Assembly (NCBI GenBank): GCA_900469965.1
Contig: UBZP01000018.1
Location: 131,535-195,534 of the forward strand
Length of the DNA: 64,000 nucleotides
Origin: Hyphomicrobiales bacterium
GTDB taxonomy: Bacteria > Pseudomonadota > Alphaproteobacteria > Rhizobiales > Rhizobiaceae
Reading direction: 5' to 3'
Positions 16,139-26,263 of the stretch are shown piece after piece. Within the stretch, counting starts at the first letter, position 1. Every line of letters begins with the position of its first letter. The translations under genes and the position numbers were made by a program. The notes below the pieces were generated by a model. The model was given only the letters and a program-made list of their open reading frames with translations, had not been told where the DNA came from and made no database searches.

Positions 16139-17290
16139 GTGGGTGAGGTAGTATTCGTAGCGCGGGAAACCGATCCCGCGGAAAGCCGTGTCGCGGCATC
16201 GGTCGAGACGGTGAAGAAAATGAAGGCGCTGGGCTTCGACGTCATCGTCGAAGCGGCGGCCGGGACGGCATCGCGCATTTCTGATGCCGATTTCAGTGCG
16301 GCGGGCGCCACGATCGGCGCTGCGGCCGACGCCAAGGGCGCCGACGTGGTGCTGAAGGTGCGCCGGCCGACTGCGGCGGAAATCAAATCCTACAAGTCCG
16401 GTGCGATCGTGATTGCGATCATGGATCCGTACGGCAACGACAAGGCGCTGGCGGGGATGGCGAAGGCCGGCCTGACCACGTTTGCCATGGAGCTGATGCC
16501 GCGCATCACCCGCGCGCAATCGATGGACGTGCTGTCGTCGCAGGCCAATCTCGCCGGCTACCAGGCGGTGATCGATGCTGCGGCCGAGTTCGACCGGGCG
16601 ATGCCGATGATGATGACCGCAGCCGGCACCGTCCCGGCGGCAAAGGTCTTCGTCATGGGCGCCGGCGTGGCGGGCCTTCAGGCGATCGCCACCGCAAGGC
16701 GCCTCGGGGCTGCCGTCACCGCGACCGACGTCCGGCCGGCGGCCAAGGAACAGGTGGCCTCGCTCGGCGCCAAGTTCATCGCCGTCGAGGACGAGGAGTT
16801 CAAGGCGGCCGAGACGGCCGGCGGCTATGCCAAGGAGATGTCGAAGGAATACCAGGCCAAGCAGGCGGCGCTGGTGGCGGACCACATCGCCAAGCAGGAC
16901 ATCGTCATCACCACCGCGCTGATCCCCGGCCGGCCGGCGCCGAAGCTCGTCTCGCGCGACATGCTGAAGAGCATGCGGTCCGGTTCGATCGCCGTCGACC
17001 TTGCGGTCGAACGCGGCGGCAACATCGAAGGCGCGGAGCCCGGCAAGGTCGCCGACGTCGAGGGCGTCAAGGTTATCGGCTATCTCAACGTGCCGGGCCG
17101 GATCGCCGCCTCGGCCTCGCTGCTCTATGCCAAGAACCTCGTCACGTTCCTGGAAACCCTCGTCAACAAGGACAGCAAGGCGCTCCGCGTCGATCCCGAG
17201 GACGAACTGGTGAAGGCGACGATGCTGACGCACGGCGGCGCGGTGGTTCACCCGAACTTTGCGGCGGCCGACAGCAAGGGAGGCGCATGA
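16139..17290 (+). CDS. pntAA: NAD(P) transhydrogenase alpha subunit part 1 (soluble domain I)
   Basis: The 383-residue product is the NAD(H)-binding part of proton-translocating transhydrogenase, split from the membrane part as in other alphaproteobacteria. Seen are the N-terminal alanine dehydrogenase-like domain ([20 protein letters not shown]), the Rossmann motif [20 protein letters not shown] and the mobile-loop region [13 protein letters not shown] choose the GTG at 16139, giving [10 protein letters not shown], because GGGGGAGGA stands right before it and homologues begin this way. The stop overlaps the start of pntAB (ATGATG). Confidence 0.93.
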   Translation: MGEVVFVARETDPAESRVAASVETVKKMKALGFDVIVEAAAGTASRISDADFSAAGATIGAAADAKGADVVLKVRRPTAAEIKSYKSGAIVIAIMDPYGNDKALAGMAKAGLTTFAMELMPRITRAQSMDVLSSQANLAGYQAVIDAAAEFDRAMPMMMTAAGTVPAAKVFVMGAGVAGLQAIATARRLGAAVTATDVRPAAKEQVASLGAKFIAVEDEEFKAAETAGGYAKEMSKEYQAKQAALVADHIAKQDIVITTALIPGRPAPKLVSRDMLKSMRSGSIAVDLAVERGGNIEGAEPGKVADVEGVKVIGYLNVPGRIAASASLLYAKNLVTFLETLVNKDSKALRVDPEDELVKATMLTHGGAVVHPNFAAADSKGGA

Positions 17291-17700
17291 TGGCAAACGA
17301 ACTTCTGGACAAGGCGATCGCCGATCTCGAACGCGCGGTGGAGGCGGTCCGGGCGGCCGCCGAGTACGTACCAGAGGCTGCGGGTGCGGCGGCGCACGGC
17401 GCCACCGGCGGCGCGATCGATCCGTTCGTGTTCCAGCTGGCGATCTTCGTGCTGTCGATCTTTGTCGGCTATTATGTCGTCTGGTCGGTGACGCCTGCGC
17501 TGCACACACCGCTGATGGCGGTGACCAATGCGATCTCGTCGGTCATCGTCGTCGGCGCGCTGCTCGCGGTCGGCATTTCGCTGTCCGGCGTCGCCACCGG
17601 CTTCGGCTTCATAGCCCTGATCCTCGCTTCCGTGAACATCTTCGGCGGCTTCCTCGTCACCCAGCGCATGCTGGCGATGTACAAGAAGAAAGAGAAGTGA
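17287..17700 (+). CDS. pntAB: NAD(P) transhydrogenase alpha subunit part 2 (membrane)
   Basis: The 137-residue product starts with an Ala/Glu-rich helix and then carries three hydrophobic segments: [20 protein letters not shown], an [18 protein letters not shown] stretch with the conserved THNAISSVI-like region ([11 protein letters not shown]), and a last segment ([19 protein letters not shown]). This is the membrane part of the alpha chain. It overlaps pntAA and is followed by pntB after 10 bp, so the three genes form one operon. The start may be 17287 or 17290. Confidence 0.93.
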   Translation: MMANELLDKAIADLERAVEAVRAAAEYVPEAAGAAAHGATGGAIDPFVFQLAIFVLSIFVGYYVVWSVTPALHTPLMAVTNAISSVIVVGALLAVGISLSGVATGFGFIALILASVNIFGGFLVTQRMLAMYKKKEK

Positions 17701-17710
17701 GGTCGCGCTG

Positions 17711-19108
17711 ATGTCATCCAATATTGCTGCCTTCCTCTATCTCGTCTCCGGCGTGCTGTTCATCATGGCGCTGCGCGGCCTGTCGCATCCGACCAGCAGC
17801 CGCCGCGGAAACATGCTCGGCATGGCCGGCATGGCGATCGCCATCGTCACCACGCTGCTGCTTGCCACGCCGTCCTTCGGCGGGCTCATGCTGATCGTGC
17901 TCGGCCTTGCCATCGGCGGCGGGGCAGGGGCCTATATCGCCCGCTCGATCCCGATGACGTCGATGCCGCAGCTCGTCGCCGGCTTCCACTCGCTGGTCGG
18001 GCTTGCCGCCGTGCTCGTGGCGGCGGCCGCGCTCTACTCGCCGTCCGCCTTCGGGATCGGCGAGGTCGGCTCCATTCACGGCCAGGCGCTGGTCGAAATG
18101 GCGCTCGGCGTCGCCATCGGCGCGATCACGTTCACCGGCTCGATCATCGCCTTCCTCAAGCTCGACGGGCGCATGTCCGGAAAGCCGATCCTGCTGCCCT
18201 ACCGGCACATGATCAACGCGGCGCTGCTGGTGCTGATCGTCTTCTTCATCTTCGGGCTTGCGGTCAGCGAGAGCCATTTCGACTTCTGGGCGATCGTCGT
18301 TCTGGCGCTGGCGCTCGGCGTCCTGATCATCGTGCCGATCGGCGGGGCGGACATGCCCGTCGTCGTGTCGATGCTCAACTCCTACTCGGGCTGGGCGGCC
18401 GCCGGCATCGGCTTCACCCTCGGCAACCTGGCGCTGATCATCACCGGCGCGCTGGTCGGCTCGTCGGGCGCGATCCTGTCCTACATCATGTGCAAGGGGA
18501 TGAACCGCTCGTTCATCTCGGTCATCCTCGGCGGCTTCGGCGGGGAGACGGCGGCGGCTGCCGACGACGGCGTCCAGCGCACCGTCAAGCAGGGCTCGGC
18601 CGACGACGCGGCCTTCCTGATGGCGAACGCGTCCAAGGTCATCATCGTGCCGGGCTACGGCATGGCGGTGGCGCAGGCGCAGCATGCGCTGCGCGAGCTC
18701 GGCGACAAGCTGAAGGCGAACGGCGTCGAGGTGAAGTACGCGATCCACCCCGTCGCCGGCCGCATGCCCGGCCACATGAACGTGCTGCTCGCCGAGGCGA
18801 ACGTGCCCTATGACGAGGTGTTCGAACTGGAGGACATCAATTCCGAGTTCGCCCAGGCCGACGTCGCCTATGTCATCGGCGCCAACGACGTCACCAATCC
18901 GGCGGCCCGCGACGACAAGTCCTCGCCGATCTACGGCATGCCGATCCTCGACGTCGACAAGGCCAAGACCTGCCTGTTCGTCAAGCGTTCGCTCGGCTCG
19001 GGCTATGCCGGCATCGACAACACGCTGTTCTACAAGGACGGCACGATGATGCTGCTCGGCGACGCCAAGAAGATGACCGAAGACATCGTCAAGGCGATGA
19101 ACCACTGA
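17711..19108 (+). CDS. pntB: NAD(P) transhydrogenase beta subunit
   Basis: The 465-residue product has eight or nine membrane helices over the first 260 residues and a C-terminal NADP(H)-binding domain III (VIIVPGYGMAVAQAQHALRE, HPVAGRMPGHMNVLLAEANV, VIGANDVTNPAA, LFVKRSLGSGYAG). With PntAA and PntAB it couples hydride transfer from NADH to NADP+ to proton entry and so supplies NADPH. A good hairpin terminator follows the stop. Confidence 0.95.
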   Translation: MSSNIAAFLYLVSGVLFIMALRGLSHPTSSRRGNMLGMAGMAIAIVTTLLLATPSFGGLMLIVLGLAIGGGAGAYIARSIPMTSMPQLVAGFHSLVGLAAVLVAAAALYSPSAFGIGEVGSIHGQALVEMALGVAIGAITFTGSIIAFLKLDGRMSGKPILLPYRHMINAALLVLIVFFIFGLAVSESHFDFWAIVVLALALGVLIIVPIGGADMPVVVSMLNSYSGWAAAGIGFTLGNLALIITGALVGSSGAILSYIMCKGMNRSFISVILGGFGGETAAAADDGVQRTVKQGSADDAAFLMANASKVIIVPGYGMAVAQAQHALRELGDKLKANGVEVKYAIHPVAGRMPGHMNVLLAEANVPYDEVFELEDINSEFAQADVAYVIGANDVTNPAARDDKSSPIYGMPILDVDKAKTCLFVKRSLGSGYAGIDNTLFYKDGTMMLLGDAKKMTEDIVKAMNH

Positions 19109-19135
19109 CGACGAGGGGCAGCAGCCCTTCCACAG

Positions 19136-19166
19136 ATGCCCGCCCTTCCGGCGGGCATTTCTGTTT
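19136..19166 (+). terminator. Rho-independent terminator after pntB
   Basis: A perfect 9-bp stem (ATGCCCGCC with GGCGGGCAT) and a 5-base loop are followed by TTCTGTTT, 28 bp after the pntB stop. Confidence 0.75.
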
Positions 19167-19206
19167 GCAGCAAGCCCTGCCGGCGGCGCGGTCGTTCATG
19201 CGCATG

Positions 19207-19240
19207 AAAACGCCCGGGAAACGAGGTGTTTTCCGGGCGC
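19207..19240 (-). terminator. Terminator for TPR lipoprotein gene
   Basis: Read on the minus strand, a GC-rich stem of about 12 bp (CGCCCGG... with ...CCGGGCG, one mismatch) ends in TTTT. It lies about 63 bp after the lipoprotein stop and faces the pntB terminator. Confidence 0.6.
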
Positions 19241-19302
19241 ATTGTGTCTTGGAACCGACGTTGTCTCGGACCTGACGGTCCGCGAAGGGGTGGAGTGCCT
19301 TG

Positions 19303-20190
19303 TCAGGCGGCTCCGCCGCGGGTGCGGGCGACGCCGTCCTTGGCCGGCTGGTACTTCGGATCGAGGCGCACCGCATGCGAATAGGATTTCGCAGCCTTGG
19401 CCATGTCGCCGCGGCGCTCGTAGATCAGCGCCTGGTTCGTCCAGGATTCGGCGTTGTTGCCATCGAGGTTGATGGCGGTGTTGAAGTCGGCGAAGGCGTT
19501 GTCGTCGTCGCCCTGGGCGGCATAGGAGAGGCCGCGGCCGTTATAGGGTTCCGCCGAACTCGGCGACAGCGAGATCGCCTTGGAGAAGTCCTCGATCGCC
19601 GGGCCGTGCTGGCCACGGCGCTGGTAGATCAGGCCGCGGTTGTGATAGGCGCGCGGATCGGTCGTATCGAGGCTGATCGCCTTGTTGAAATCGTTGAAGG
19701 CCTCGTCGACCCGGCCGGCCTGGCGATAGAGATTGCCGCGGCCGATATAGGCGACGTCGTAGTTCGGGTTGATCTGCAGCGCCATGTTGTAGTCGGCGGC
19801 GGCTTCGGCTTGCCGGCCGAGGCTGCGCTGGACCAGGGCGCGGTTGGCATAGGCCTGGTAGAAGCGCGGGTTGAGCTCGATCGCCCGGTTGAAGTCCTCG
19901 ACCGCCTTGCGGTATTCGCCGGCGCGGCCATAGGCCGATCCGCGGACGTTGTAGCTTTCGGGATCCTGCGGGTTGGCCGCGATCACGCTCGACAGCGAGG
20001 AGATGTTCTCGGTGGAGCCCTGGGCACGCTCGACGCGAATCACGTCGGTGCTGGCGCCGGTGCCCTGGCAGGCGCTGAGCGAGGCGGCGGCAATGATGGA
20101 GAAGAGTGCTGCGGCCGCGGGCCGGCGGAATTGCGAGACGGGAGCAAGGTTCTTCAGCGCGAAACTCGTCTGTCCCGTAAAAGCTGCCAT
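19303..20190 (-). CDS. TPR-repeat lipoprotein
   Basis: The 295-residue product has a lipoprotein signal (FSIIAAASLSAC|Q), followed by six or seven tandem tetratricopeptide repeats, each of the form AY.NRG.....G....A..DF..AI.L.P (for example GRAGEYRKAVEDFNRAIELN and RRGQHGPAIEDFSKAISLSP). It should be anchored in the outer or inner membrane facing the periplasm and act as a protein-binding scaffold. ATG at 20190 is chosen; a TTG two codons upstream has better spacing to GAGGGA and is an alternative. No neighbour hints at a partner. Confidence 0.88.
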   Translation of the reverse strand: MAAFTGQTSFALKNLAPVSQFRRPAAAALFSIIAAASLSACQGTGASTDVIRVERAQGSTENISSLSSVIAANPQDPESYNVRGSAYGRAGEYRKAVEDFNRAIELNPRFYQAYANRALVQRSLGRQAEAAADYNMALQINPNYDVAYIGRGNLYRQAGRVDEAFNDFNKAISLDTTDPRAYHNRGLIYQRRGQHGPAIEDFSKAISLSPSSAEPYNGRGLSYAAQGDDDNAFADFNTAINLDGNNAESWTNQALIYERRGDMAKAAKSYSHAVRLDPKYQPAKDGVARTRGGAA

Positions 20191-20418
20191 TTTCAAGATA
20201 ACGTCCCTCAACCAAGGCGCCTCTGCGCCAATATTGCATCCGTCTGCCGGAATGCGACCCGCCACTCTGTGGCGCGCGCAGCGGGCAACGCGCGGAACGC
20301 CTTGCGTTCCTTCAGCGACAACCGCTGTCCCCTCGCGTCCGGCCTTGCGGACGCAGAGCGACCCGCCAGCCGGCGGAGCCGCTCGATGCACCTGCCCTCG
20401 GAGATCACTCCCGGCGCA

Positions 20419-20453
20419 TCAAAAAAGGCGGTGGCAATCGCTTCGCCACCGCC
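20419..20453 (-). terminator. Rho-independent terminator after rpsU
   Basis: On the minus strand a perfect 9-bp stem (GGCGGTGGC with GCCACCGCC) and a 9-base loop end in TTTTTT. It lies 36 bp after the S21 stop. Confidence 0.85.
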
Positions 20454-20489
20454 AGACCTTGCATCCGAAAACGTCGAAAAAACGACGGA

Positions 20490-20717
20490 TCAGCGAGCCG
20501 TACGGCCGCCGCTGACCAGGCCCTCGCGCTGGGCGCGCTTGCGGGCCAGCTTGCGAACGCGACGAACGGCTTCGGCCTTCTCGCGGGCGCGCTTCTGAGA
20601 CGGCTTTTCGTAGTAGTCCCGCATCTTCATTTCGCGGAAGATACCTTCGCGCTGCATCTTCTTCTTGAGAGCGCGGAGCGCCTGATCGACGTTGTTATCG
20701 CGGACTAGTACCTGCAC
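20490..20717 (-). CDS. rpsU: 30S ribosomal protein S21
   Basis: The 75-residue product is basic and matches S21 throughout: [20 protein letters not shown], then [20 protein letters not shown] and an Arg/Lys-rich C-terminus ([15 protein letters not shown]). S21 takes part in start-site selection on the small subunit. The start is GTG at 20717 with GGAACGGGA just upstream; no ATG gives a sensible length. It is divergent from the sarcosine oxidase operon and has its own terminator. Confidence 0.95.
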   Translation of the reverse strand: MQVLVRDNNVDQALRALKKKMQREGIFREMKMRDYYEKPSQKRAREKAEAVRRVRKLARKRAQREGLVSGGRTAR

Positions 20718-21042
20718 GAGTATCCCGTTCCTTTGTTTGTGTTGAACGCCTCGGGGCATCAGGTCAACGAGGCAATACATATATCGTTTCGCAGCCCGGA
20801 AGGCGTGCGATTGGCTGCTCGGATACCAGATCGCCGCGGCGAAGTCCAGACGGTTCGGCCGAAAGCGGTGCAAAAATAGCCGGGTTGGGCAGCAGCGCAG
20901 GGGTGCGACATTCGGTCCGTTGCGAGATGTCGCATGCGGCACAAGGCGCGCCGGAATGCGTCGCAAAGAAAACGTTGTAACTTTGCCAGATTTGCTTTCT
21001 ATCCACCACACGGAAATGACCCCGATATACGGAGTAAGGCGG
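20718..21042. other. 325-bp divergent intergenic region (rpsU / soxB)
   Basis: No gene is supported. It must hold the rpsU promoter (AT-rich ATATATG about 20775-20782 on the minus strand) and the sox promoter region. A perfect 8-bp inverted repeat TGCGACAT-N15-ATGTCGCA lies at 20904-20934, about 110 bp before soxB. Confidence 0.5.
20904..20934. promoter_or_regulatory. Inverted repeat TGCGACAT-N15-ATGTCGCA upstream of sox operon
   Basis: The arms at 20904-20911 and 20927-20934 are exact reverse complements. A further TGCGAGA lies within the spacer and a GCGTCGCA follows. The location and the GCGAC-type half sites suggest binding by an activator of sarcosine catabolism, but no regulator gene lies in the window. 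Confidence 0.4.
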
Positions 21043-22296
21043 ATGCGCAAATATTCGGTCTTCGCCGTCGCACGCGAGGCGCTGCGCGGCCACAAGGGAT
21101 GGGAGCCGCAATGGGTTTCCCCCGAACCGCGCCAGGAATACGACGTCATCATCGTCGGCGGCGGCGGCCATGGACTGGGTGCGGCCTACTACCTGGCCAA
21201 GGAGCATGGCATCACCAATGTCGCGGTGATCGAGAAGGGCTGGCTCGGCGGCGGCAACACCGGCCGCAACACCACCATCATCCGCTCCAACTATCTCTAC
21301 GACGAGAGCATGGACATCTACGAGCACTCGCTCAAGCTCTGGGAAGGGCTGAGCCAGGAGCTCAACTACAACGTCATGTACTCGCCGCGCGGCGTGATGA
21401 TGCTGTCGCACAACATCCATGACCGGCAGTCGTTCAAGCGTCACATCCATGCCAACCGCCTGCATGGCATCGACAACGAGTGGCTGACGCCGGAGCAGGC
21501 GAAGGCGTTCTGCCCGCCGCTCGACATCTCGGCCACCGCCCGCTACCCGATCAACGGCGCCGCGCTGCAGCGCCGCGGCGGGACCGCGCGGCATGACGCG
21601 GTCGCCTGGGGCTATGCGCGCGCCGCCTCCGACCGGGGCGTCCACATCATCCAGAACTGCGAGGTCAAGGGAATCCGCCGCGGCCCGGACGGGGCCGTCA
21701 CCGGCGTCGAGACGTCGCGCGGGTTCATCGGCGCCAAGAAGATCGCCGTATCCGCCTCCGGCCACAACTCGGTGATCATGTCGATGGCGGACGTGCGGGT
21801 GCCGTTGCATTCGGTGCCGCTGCAGGCGCTCGTCTCCGAGCCGATGAAGCCGATCTTCCCCTGCGTGGTCATGTCCAACACGGTGCATGCCTACATCTCG
21901 CAGTCGGACAAGGGCGAACTGGTCATCGGCGCGGGCACGGACCAGTACAATTCCTACTCCCAGACCGGTGGCCTGCAGATCATCACCCATACGCTCGACG
22001 CGATCTGCGAGCTCTTCCCGATGTTCCGTCGCGTCAAGATGATGCGCCAGTGGGGCGGCATCACCGACAACACCCCGGACCGTTCGGCCATCCAGGGTGT
22101 CACGCCGGTGAAGAACCTGTTCGTCAACTGCGGCTGGGGCACCGGCGGCTTCAAGGCGACGCCGGGATCGGCGCATCTCTTCGCCCATCTGATCGCCAGG
22201 GGCGAGCCGCACCGGCTCGCAGCCGGCCTGACGCTCGACCGGTTCCGCACCGGCCGCCTGATCGACGAGGCCGCGGCCGCCGCGGTGGCGCACTGA
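21043..22296 (+). CDS. soxB: Sarcosine oxidase beta subunit
   Basis: The 417-residue product has the usual length of heterotetrameric sarcosine oxidase beta. The FAD-binding dinucleotide fold is at residues 33-52 ([20 protein letters not shown]), and the TARHDAV segment carries His184, the position that binds FMN covalently in characterised enzymes. The N-terminus [20 protein letters not shown] is typical. ATG at 21043 follows GGAGTAAGG. The enzyme demethylates sarcosine to glycine in the cytosol, making H2O2 and methylene-tetrahydrofolate. First gene of soxBDAG. Confidence 0.96.
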   Translation: MRKYSVFAVAREALRGHKGWEPQWVSPEPRQEYDVIIVGGGGHGLGAAYYLAKEHGITNVAVIEKGWLGGGNTGRNTTIIRSNYLYDESMDIYEHSLKLWEGLSQELNYNVMYSPRGVMMLSHNIHDRQSFKRHIHANRLHGIDNEWLTPEQAKAFCPPLDISATARYPINGAALQRRGGTARHDAVAWGYARAASDRGVHIIQNCEVKGIRRGPDGAVTGVETSRGFIGAKKIAVSASGHNSVIMSMADVRVPLHSVPLQALVSEPMKPIFPCVVMSNTVHAYISQSDKGELVIGAGTDQYNSYSQTGGLQIITHTLDAICELFPMFRRVKMMRQWGGITDNTPDRSAIQGVTPVKNLFVNCGWGTGGFKATPGSAHLFAHLIARGEPHRLAAGLTLDRFRTGRLIDEAAAAAVAH

Positions 22297-22360
22297 ACCC
22301 AAATTCCCCGCGCGTCCGGCAACCCGATTGCGGCCGCCGGCGCGGGACAGGAGAGACCGC

Positions 22361-22705
22361 ATGCTACTGATCCATTGCCCCTATTGCGAGGAAGAGCGCT
22401 CCGAGCTCGAGTTCCGCCACGGCGGCGACGCGCACATCGCAAGGCCCACCAACATCGCCGACATCAGCGACGAGGAATTCGAGGAATTCTTCTTCCTGCG
22501 CGACAACCCGAAGGGCCTGATCTTCGAGCGCTGGCGCCATGTCCACGGCTGCGGCCGCTTCTTCAACGCGGCGCGCGACACCGTCAGCGACAAATTCTAC
22601 GCCAGCTACAAGGCCGGCGAACCGAAACCCGACCTTCCCGGCATCTCGCCCGCCACGGAGAAGACGGTCGAAACCTACGAAGCCACGGAAGGGACTGCGA
22701 AATGA
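22361..22705 (+). CDS. soxD: Sarcosine oxidase delta subunit
   Basis: The 114-residue product matches SoxD: a zinc site formed by CPYC near the N-terminus with a later GCGRFFN Cys and His residues (RHGGDAHI, HVHGCGRF), and the acidic stretch DEEFEEFFFLRDNPKG. ATG at 22361 follows GGAGAG. The stop overlaps the soxA start by ATGA. It is a structural zinc-binding subunit of the tetramer. Confidence 0.95.
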   Translation: MLLIHCPYCEEERSELEFRHGGDAHIARPTNIADISDEEFEEFFFLRDNPKGLIFERWRHVHGCGRFFNAARDTVSDKFYASYKAGEPKPDLPGISPATEKTVETYEATEGTAK

Positions 22706-25695
22706 GCGGCGCCAATCGCATTGCCGGTCAGGGCCGCCTGACGCCTGCCAGAACCGCGCGTTTTTCCTTTGACGGAAAGAGCTACGAGGCGCTGGAGGGC
22801 GACACCGTCGCCTCGGCGCTGCTCGCCAACGGCGTCCACCTGGTCGGCCGGTCGTTCAAGTACCATCGCCCGCGCGGCATCGTTTCCGCCGGCCCCGAGG
22901 AGCCGAACGCGCTGATCGACGTCGCCCGCGACGCCGCCCGCCGCCAGCCGAACGTCCGCGCAACGGTGCAGGAGGTGTTCGACGGCATGAAGGCCACCTC
23001 GCAGAACCGCTGGCCGTCGCTCTCCTTCGACGTCGGCGGGTTCAACAACCTCCTGTCGCCCTTCTTCGCCGCCGGCTTCTACTACAAGACCTTCATGTGG
23101 CCGAAGGCTGCCTGGGAGAAGGTCTACGAGCCCTTCATCCGTCGCGCGGCGGGCCTCGGCACCGCGCCGACGGAGGACGACCCGGACCACTACGCGAACC
23201 GTTACGCCACCTGCGACGTGCTCGTCGTCGGCGCCGGCGTCGCCGGCCTGTCGGCGGCGCTTGCCGCGGCTGCGACCGGAGCGCGGGTCATCCTCTGCGA
23301 CGAACAGGCGGAAGTGGGCGGCGCGCTGCACTACGACCGCTCCGTCACCATCGACGGCAAGGACGGTTTCGCCTGGGCACAGGCCGCCGCAGCCAGGCTC
23401 GCGGCGATGGAGAACGTCACGGTGCTGACGCGCACGACGGCGTTCGGCTACTACAACCACAACTTCGTCGGCCTCGTCGAGCGGGTGACCGATCACATCG
23501 CCCGGCCCGACCGGAAGGCGCCGCGCGAGCGGCTGTGGCAGGTGCGCGCCAAGCGGGTCATCCTCGCCACCGGTGCGATCGAGCGCCACATGGTGTTCGG
23601 CAACAACGACCGTCCGGGCATCATGCTCGCCTCGGCCGCGCGGACCTATCTCAACCACTTCGGCGTCGCCGTCGGCAGGAAGGTCGCCATCTACACGGCC
23701 AACGATTCGGCCTATGAGGCGGCGTTCGACCTGAAGCGCGCCGGCGTGCAGATCGCGGCGATCGTCGACAGCCGCGCCAAGCCGGGCGATGCCGTCCTGA
23801 ACGAGGCGCGCAACCACGGCATCGAGGTGCTCACCGGCCATTCGGTGATCGACACCAAGGGCCATCGCCGCGTCTCGTCGATCATCGTCATGCGCAACGG
23901 CGGCGGCGGCAAGCGGACGATCACGGTCGACGCGCTTCTGACCTCGGCCGGCTGGACGCCGTCGGTGCATCTGTTCTCGCAGTCGCGCGGCAAGGTCGCC
24001 TACAATGCCGAGACCGGCCAGTTCCTGCCCGGCACCTATGCGCAGGACTGCCTGTCCGTGGGCGCCTGCAACGGCACGGGCGGCCTGCAGGCGACGATCG
24101 AGGAAGCGCTCGCTGCCGGCGAACTGATGGCCCGGGCCACCGGCAACGACGGCGGCGAGAAGGTCCATCTGCACGGCGAAAACGCCTTCGAATGGACCGG
24201 CGGCATGGCCGGGGCGGCCGAAGGCGCGGGCGCCGACACCAATGTCAAGGCGTTCATCGACTTCCAGAACGACGTCTGCGCCAAGGACATCCGCCTCGCC
24301 GTGCGCGAGGGCATGCACTCGATCGAGCACATCAAGCGCTTCACCACCAACGGCATGGCGACCGACCAGGGTAAGCTTTCCAACCTGCACGGGCTGGCGA
24401 TCGCCGCCGAGACGCTGGGTCGCGAAATCCCCAAGGTCGGCCTCACCACGTTCCGTGCGCCCTACACACCGGTGACCTTCGGCACGATCATCAACCACTC
24501 GCGCGGCGATCTGTTCGATCCGGCCCGCAAGACGCCGATGCACGCCTGGGAGGCGGCGCACGGGGCCGTCTTCGAGGACGTCGGCAACTGGAAGCGCGCC
24601 TGGTACTATCCGCGCGCCGGCGAGACCATGCACGAAGCGGTCGACCGCGAGTGCAGGACGGTGCGCGAGGTCGCTGGCGTATTCGACGCCTCGACGCTCG
24701 GCAAGATCGAGGTGGTCGGCCCGGACGCGGCCGCGTTCCTGAACCTGATGTACACCAACGCCTGGGATACGCTGAAGCCCGGCCGCTGCCGCTACGGCAT
24801 CATGCTGCGCGAGGACGGCTTCGTCTATGACGACGGCGTCGTCGGCCGCATCGCCGAGGACCGCTTCCACGTCACCACCACCACCGGCGGCGCGCCGCGG
24901 GTGATGAACCACATGGAGGACTACCTCCAGACCGAGTTCCCGCACCTGAAGGTGTGGCTGACGTCGACCACCGAGCAGTGGGCGGTGATCGCGGTCCAGG
25001 GGCCGAAGGCGCGCGAGATCATCGCGCCGCTCGTCGAGGGGATCGACGTTTCCAACGAGGCCTTCCCGCACATGAGCGTGCGCGAGGGCAAGATCTGCGG
25101 CGTGCCGACCCGGCTGTTCCGCATGTCGTTCACCGGCGAGGCGGGTTTTGAGGTCAACGTTCTGGCCGACTACGGCCAGGCGGTGTGGGAAGCGATCTGG
25201 GCCCGCGCGGAGGTGCTCGGCGCCTGCGCCTACGGCACCGAGACCATGCACGTGCTCCGCGCCGAGAAGGGCTACATCATCGTCGGCCAGGATACGGACG
25301 GCACGGTGACGCCATACGATGCGGGTCTTGCCTGGGCGGTATCCAAGAAGAAGACCGATTTCGTCGGCATCCGCGGCCTGAAGCGCCCGGACCTCGTGAA
25401 GGAAGGGCGCAAGCAGCTCGTGGGCCTGAAGACCAAGGATCCCAAGGTGGTGCTGGAGGAGGGGGCGCAGATCGTCGCCGACCCGAACCAGCCGGTGCCG
25501 ATGAAGATGATCGGCCATGTCACCTCGGCCTACTGGTCGGAAAACTGCGGCCATTCGATCGCCTTTGCCCTCGTGGAGGGCGGCCAGGGCCGCATGGGCC
25601 AGACCCTCTACGTGCCGATGCCGGACCGCACCATCGCGGTCGAGGTCACGGACATGGTGTTCATCGACAAGGAAGGAGTTCGCCTCAATGGCTGA
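22702..25695 (+). CDS. soxA: Sarcosine oxidase alpha subunit
   Basis: The 997-residue product has full family length: an N-terminal ferredoxin-like domain (about 20-100), an NAD+-binding Rossmann fold with VVGAGVAGLSAALAAA from residue 175, a second dinucleotide-fold segment (FGVAVGRKVAIYTANDSAYE), and a C-terminal aminomethyltransferase-like folate domain (about 600-990, containing VYDDGVVGRIAEDRFHVTTT and GYIIVGQDTDGTVTPYDAGL). The start overlaps soxD. It binds NAD+ and tetrahydrofolate in the heterotetramer. Confidence 0.96.
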   Translation: MSGANRIAGQGRLTPARTARFSFDGKSYEALEGDTVASALLANGVHLVGRSFKYHRPRGIVSAGPEEPNALIDVARDAARRQPNVRATVQEVFDGMKATSQNRWPSLSFDVGGFNNLLSPFFAAGFYYKTFMWPKAAWEKVYEPFIRRAAGLGTAPTEDDPDHYANRYATCDVLVVGAGVAGLSAALAAAATGARVILCDEQAEVGGALHYDRSVTIDGKDGFAWAQAAAARLAAMENVTVLTRTTAFGYYNHNFVGLVERVTDHIARPDRKAPRERLWQVRAKRVILATGAIERHMVFGNNDRPGIMLASAARTYLNHFGVAVGRKVAIYTANDSAYEAAFDLKRAGVQIAAIVDSRAKPGDAVLNEARNHGIEVLTGHSVIDTKGHRRVSSIIVMRNGGGGKRTITVDALLTSAGWTPSVHLFSQSRGKVAYNAETGQFLPGTYAQDCLSVGACNGTGGLQATIEEALAAGELMARATGNDGGEKVHLHGENAFEWTGGMAGAAEGAGADTNVKAFIDFQNDVCAKDIRLAVREGMHSIEHIKRFTTNGMATDQGKLSNLHGLAIAAETLGREIPKVGLTTFRAPYTPVTFGTIINHSRGDLFDPARKTPMHAWEAAHGAVFEDVGNWKRAWYYPRAGETMHEAVDRECRTVREVAGVFDASTLGKIEVVGPDAAAFLNLMYTNAWDTLKPGRCRYGIMLREDGFVYDDGVVGRIAEDRFHVTTTTGGAPRVMNHMEDYLQTEFPHLKVWLTSTTEQWAVIAVQGPKAREIIAPLVEGIDVSNEAFPHMSVREGKICGVPTRLFRMSFTGEAGFEVNVLADYGQAVWEAIWARAEVLGACAYGTETMHVLRAEKGYIIVGQDTDGTVTPYDAGLAWAVSKKKTDFVGIRGLKRPDLVKEGRKQLVGLKTKDPKVVLEEGAQIVADPNQPVPMKMIGHVTSAYWSENCGHSIAFALVEGGQGRMGQTLYVPMPDRTIAVEVTDMVFIDKEGVRLNG

Positions 25696-26236
25696 ACAAT
25701 CGCTCCGCAAGGCGCCGCTGGGCGGCTTCCATGGCGGCTCCGCCGCAGCCCATGTCACCGCGGCCGGCCCGGCCACGCGCCTGTCGCTGCGAGCCGGCGC
25801 CGATGCCGTGCCCGCGCTGTCGAAGGCGCTCGGTCTCGACCTGCCGACGAAGCCGAAGACGTCGGCCTCCTTAAATGGTCGCCATGCGCTGTGGCTCGGG
25901 CCGGACGAGTGGCTGGTGATCGACGAAAGCGGTGCGGATCTGACAGCGCTTGCGGCGAAGGCGGCGGTCCTGCACTCGGCGGTCGACATCTCCCACCGCA
26001 ACACGGCCGTGCTCGTCGCCGGCACCAAGGCTGCGGAGGCGATCGCGAGCGGCAGCCCGCATGATCTCTCGCCGAAAGTCTTCCCGGTCGGCGCCTGCGC
26101 GCGCACGGTGCTCGGCAAGATCGAAGTGGTGATCTTCCGCACCGGCGAGCAGGAGTACCGGGTGGAATGCTGGCGCTCCTTCGCGCCCTACGCGTTCGCG
26201 CTGCTGGCTGAAGGGGCGGAAGACGCGGGGCTGTAA
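25688..26236 (+). CDS. soxG: Sarcosine oxidase gamma subunit
   Basis: The 182-residue product matches SoxG: an early LRKAPLGGFHGG segment, central LWLGPDEWLVIDE, SAVDISHRNTAVLVAG, and the ending EYRVECWRSFAPYAFALL. The start lies 8 bp inside the end of soxA, so translation is coupled. It completes the soxBDAG operon. No purU or glyA follows; instead a toxin-antitoxin pair begins within 75 bp. Confidence 0.94.
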   Translation: MAEQSLRKAPLGGFHGGSAAAHVTAAGPATRLSLRAGADAVPALSKALGLDLPTKPKTSASLNGRHALWLGPDEWLVIDESGADLTALAAKAAVLHSAVDISHRNTAVLVAGTKAAEAIASGSPHDLSPKVFPVGACARTVLGKIEVVIFRTGEQEYRVECWRSFAPYAFALLAEGAEDAGL

Positions 26237-26263
26237 ATAGCGTCTTCATGGAATTGCAGAAGT

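Noticed and set aside
22675..26142. Open frame of 1155 codons on the minus strand
   Set aside because: It opposes soxA and soxG, which are intact; the product is Arg/Val/Asp-rich as in antisense artefacts.
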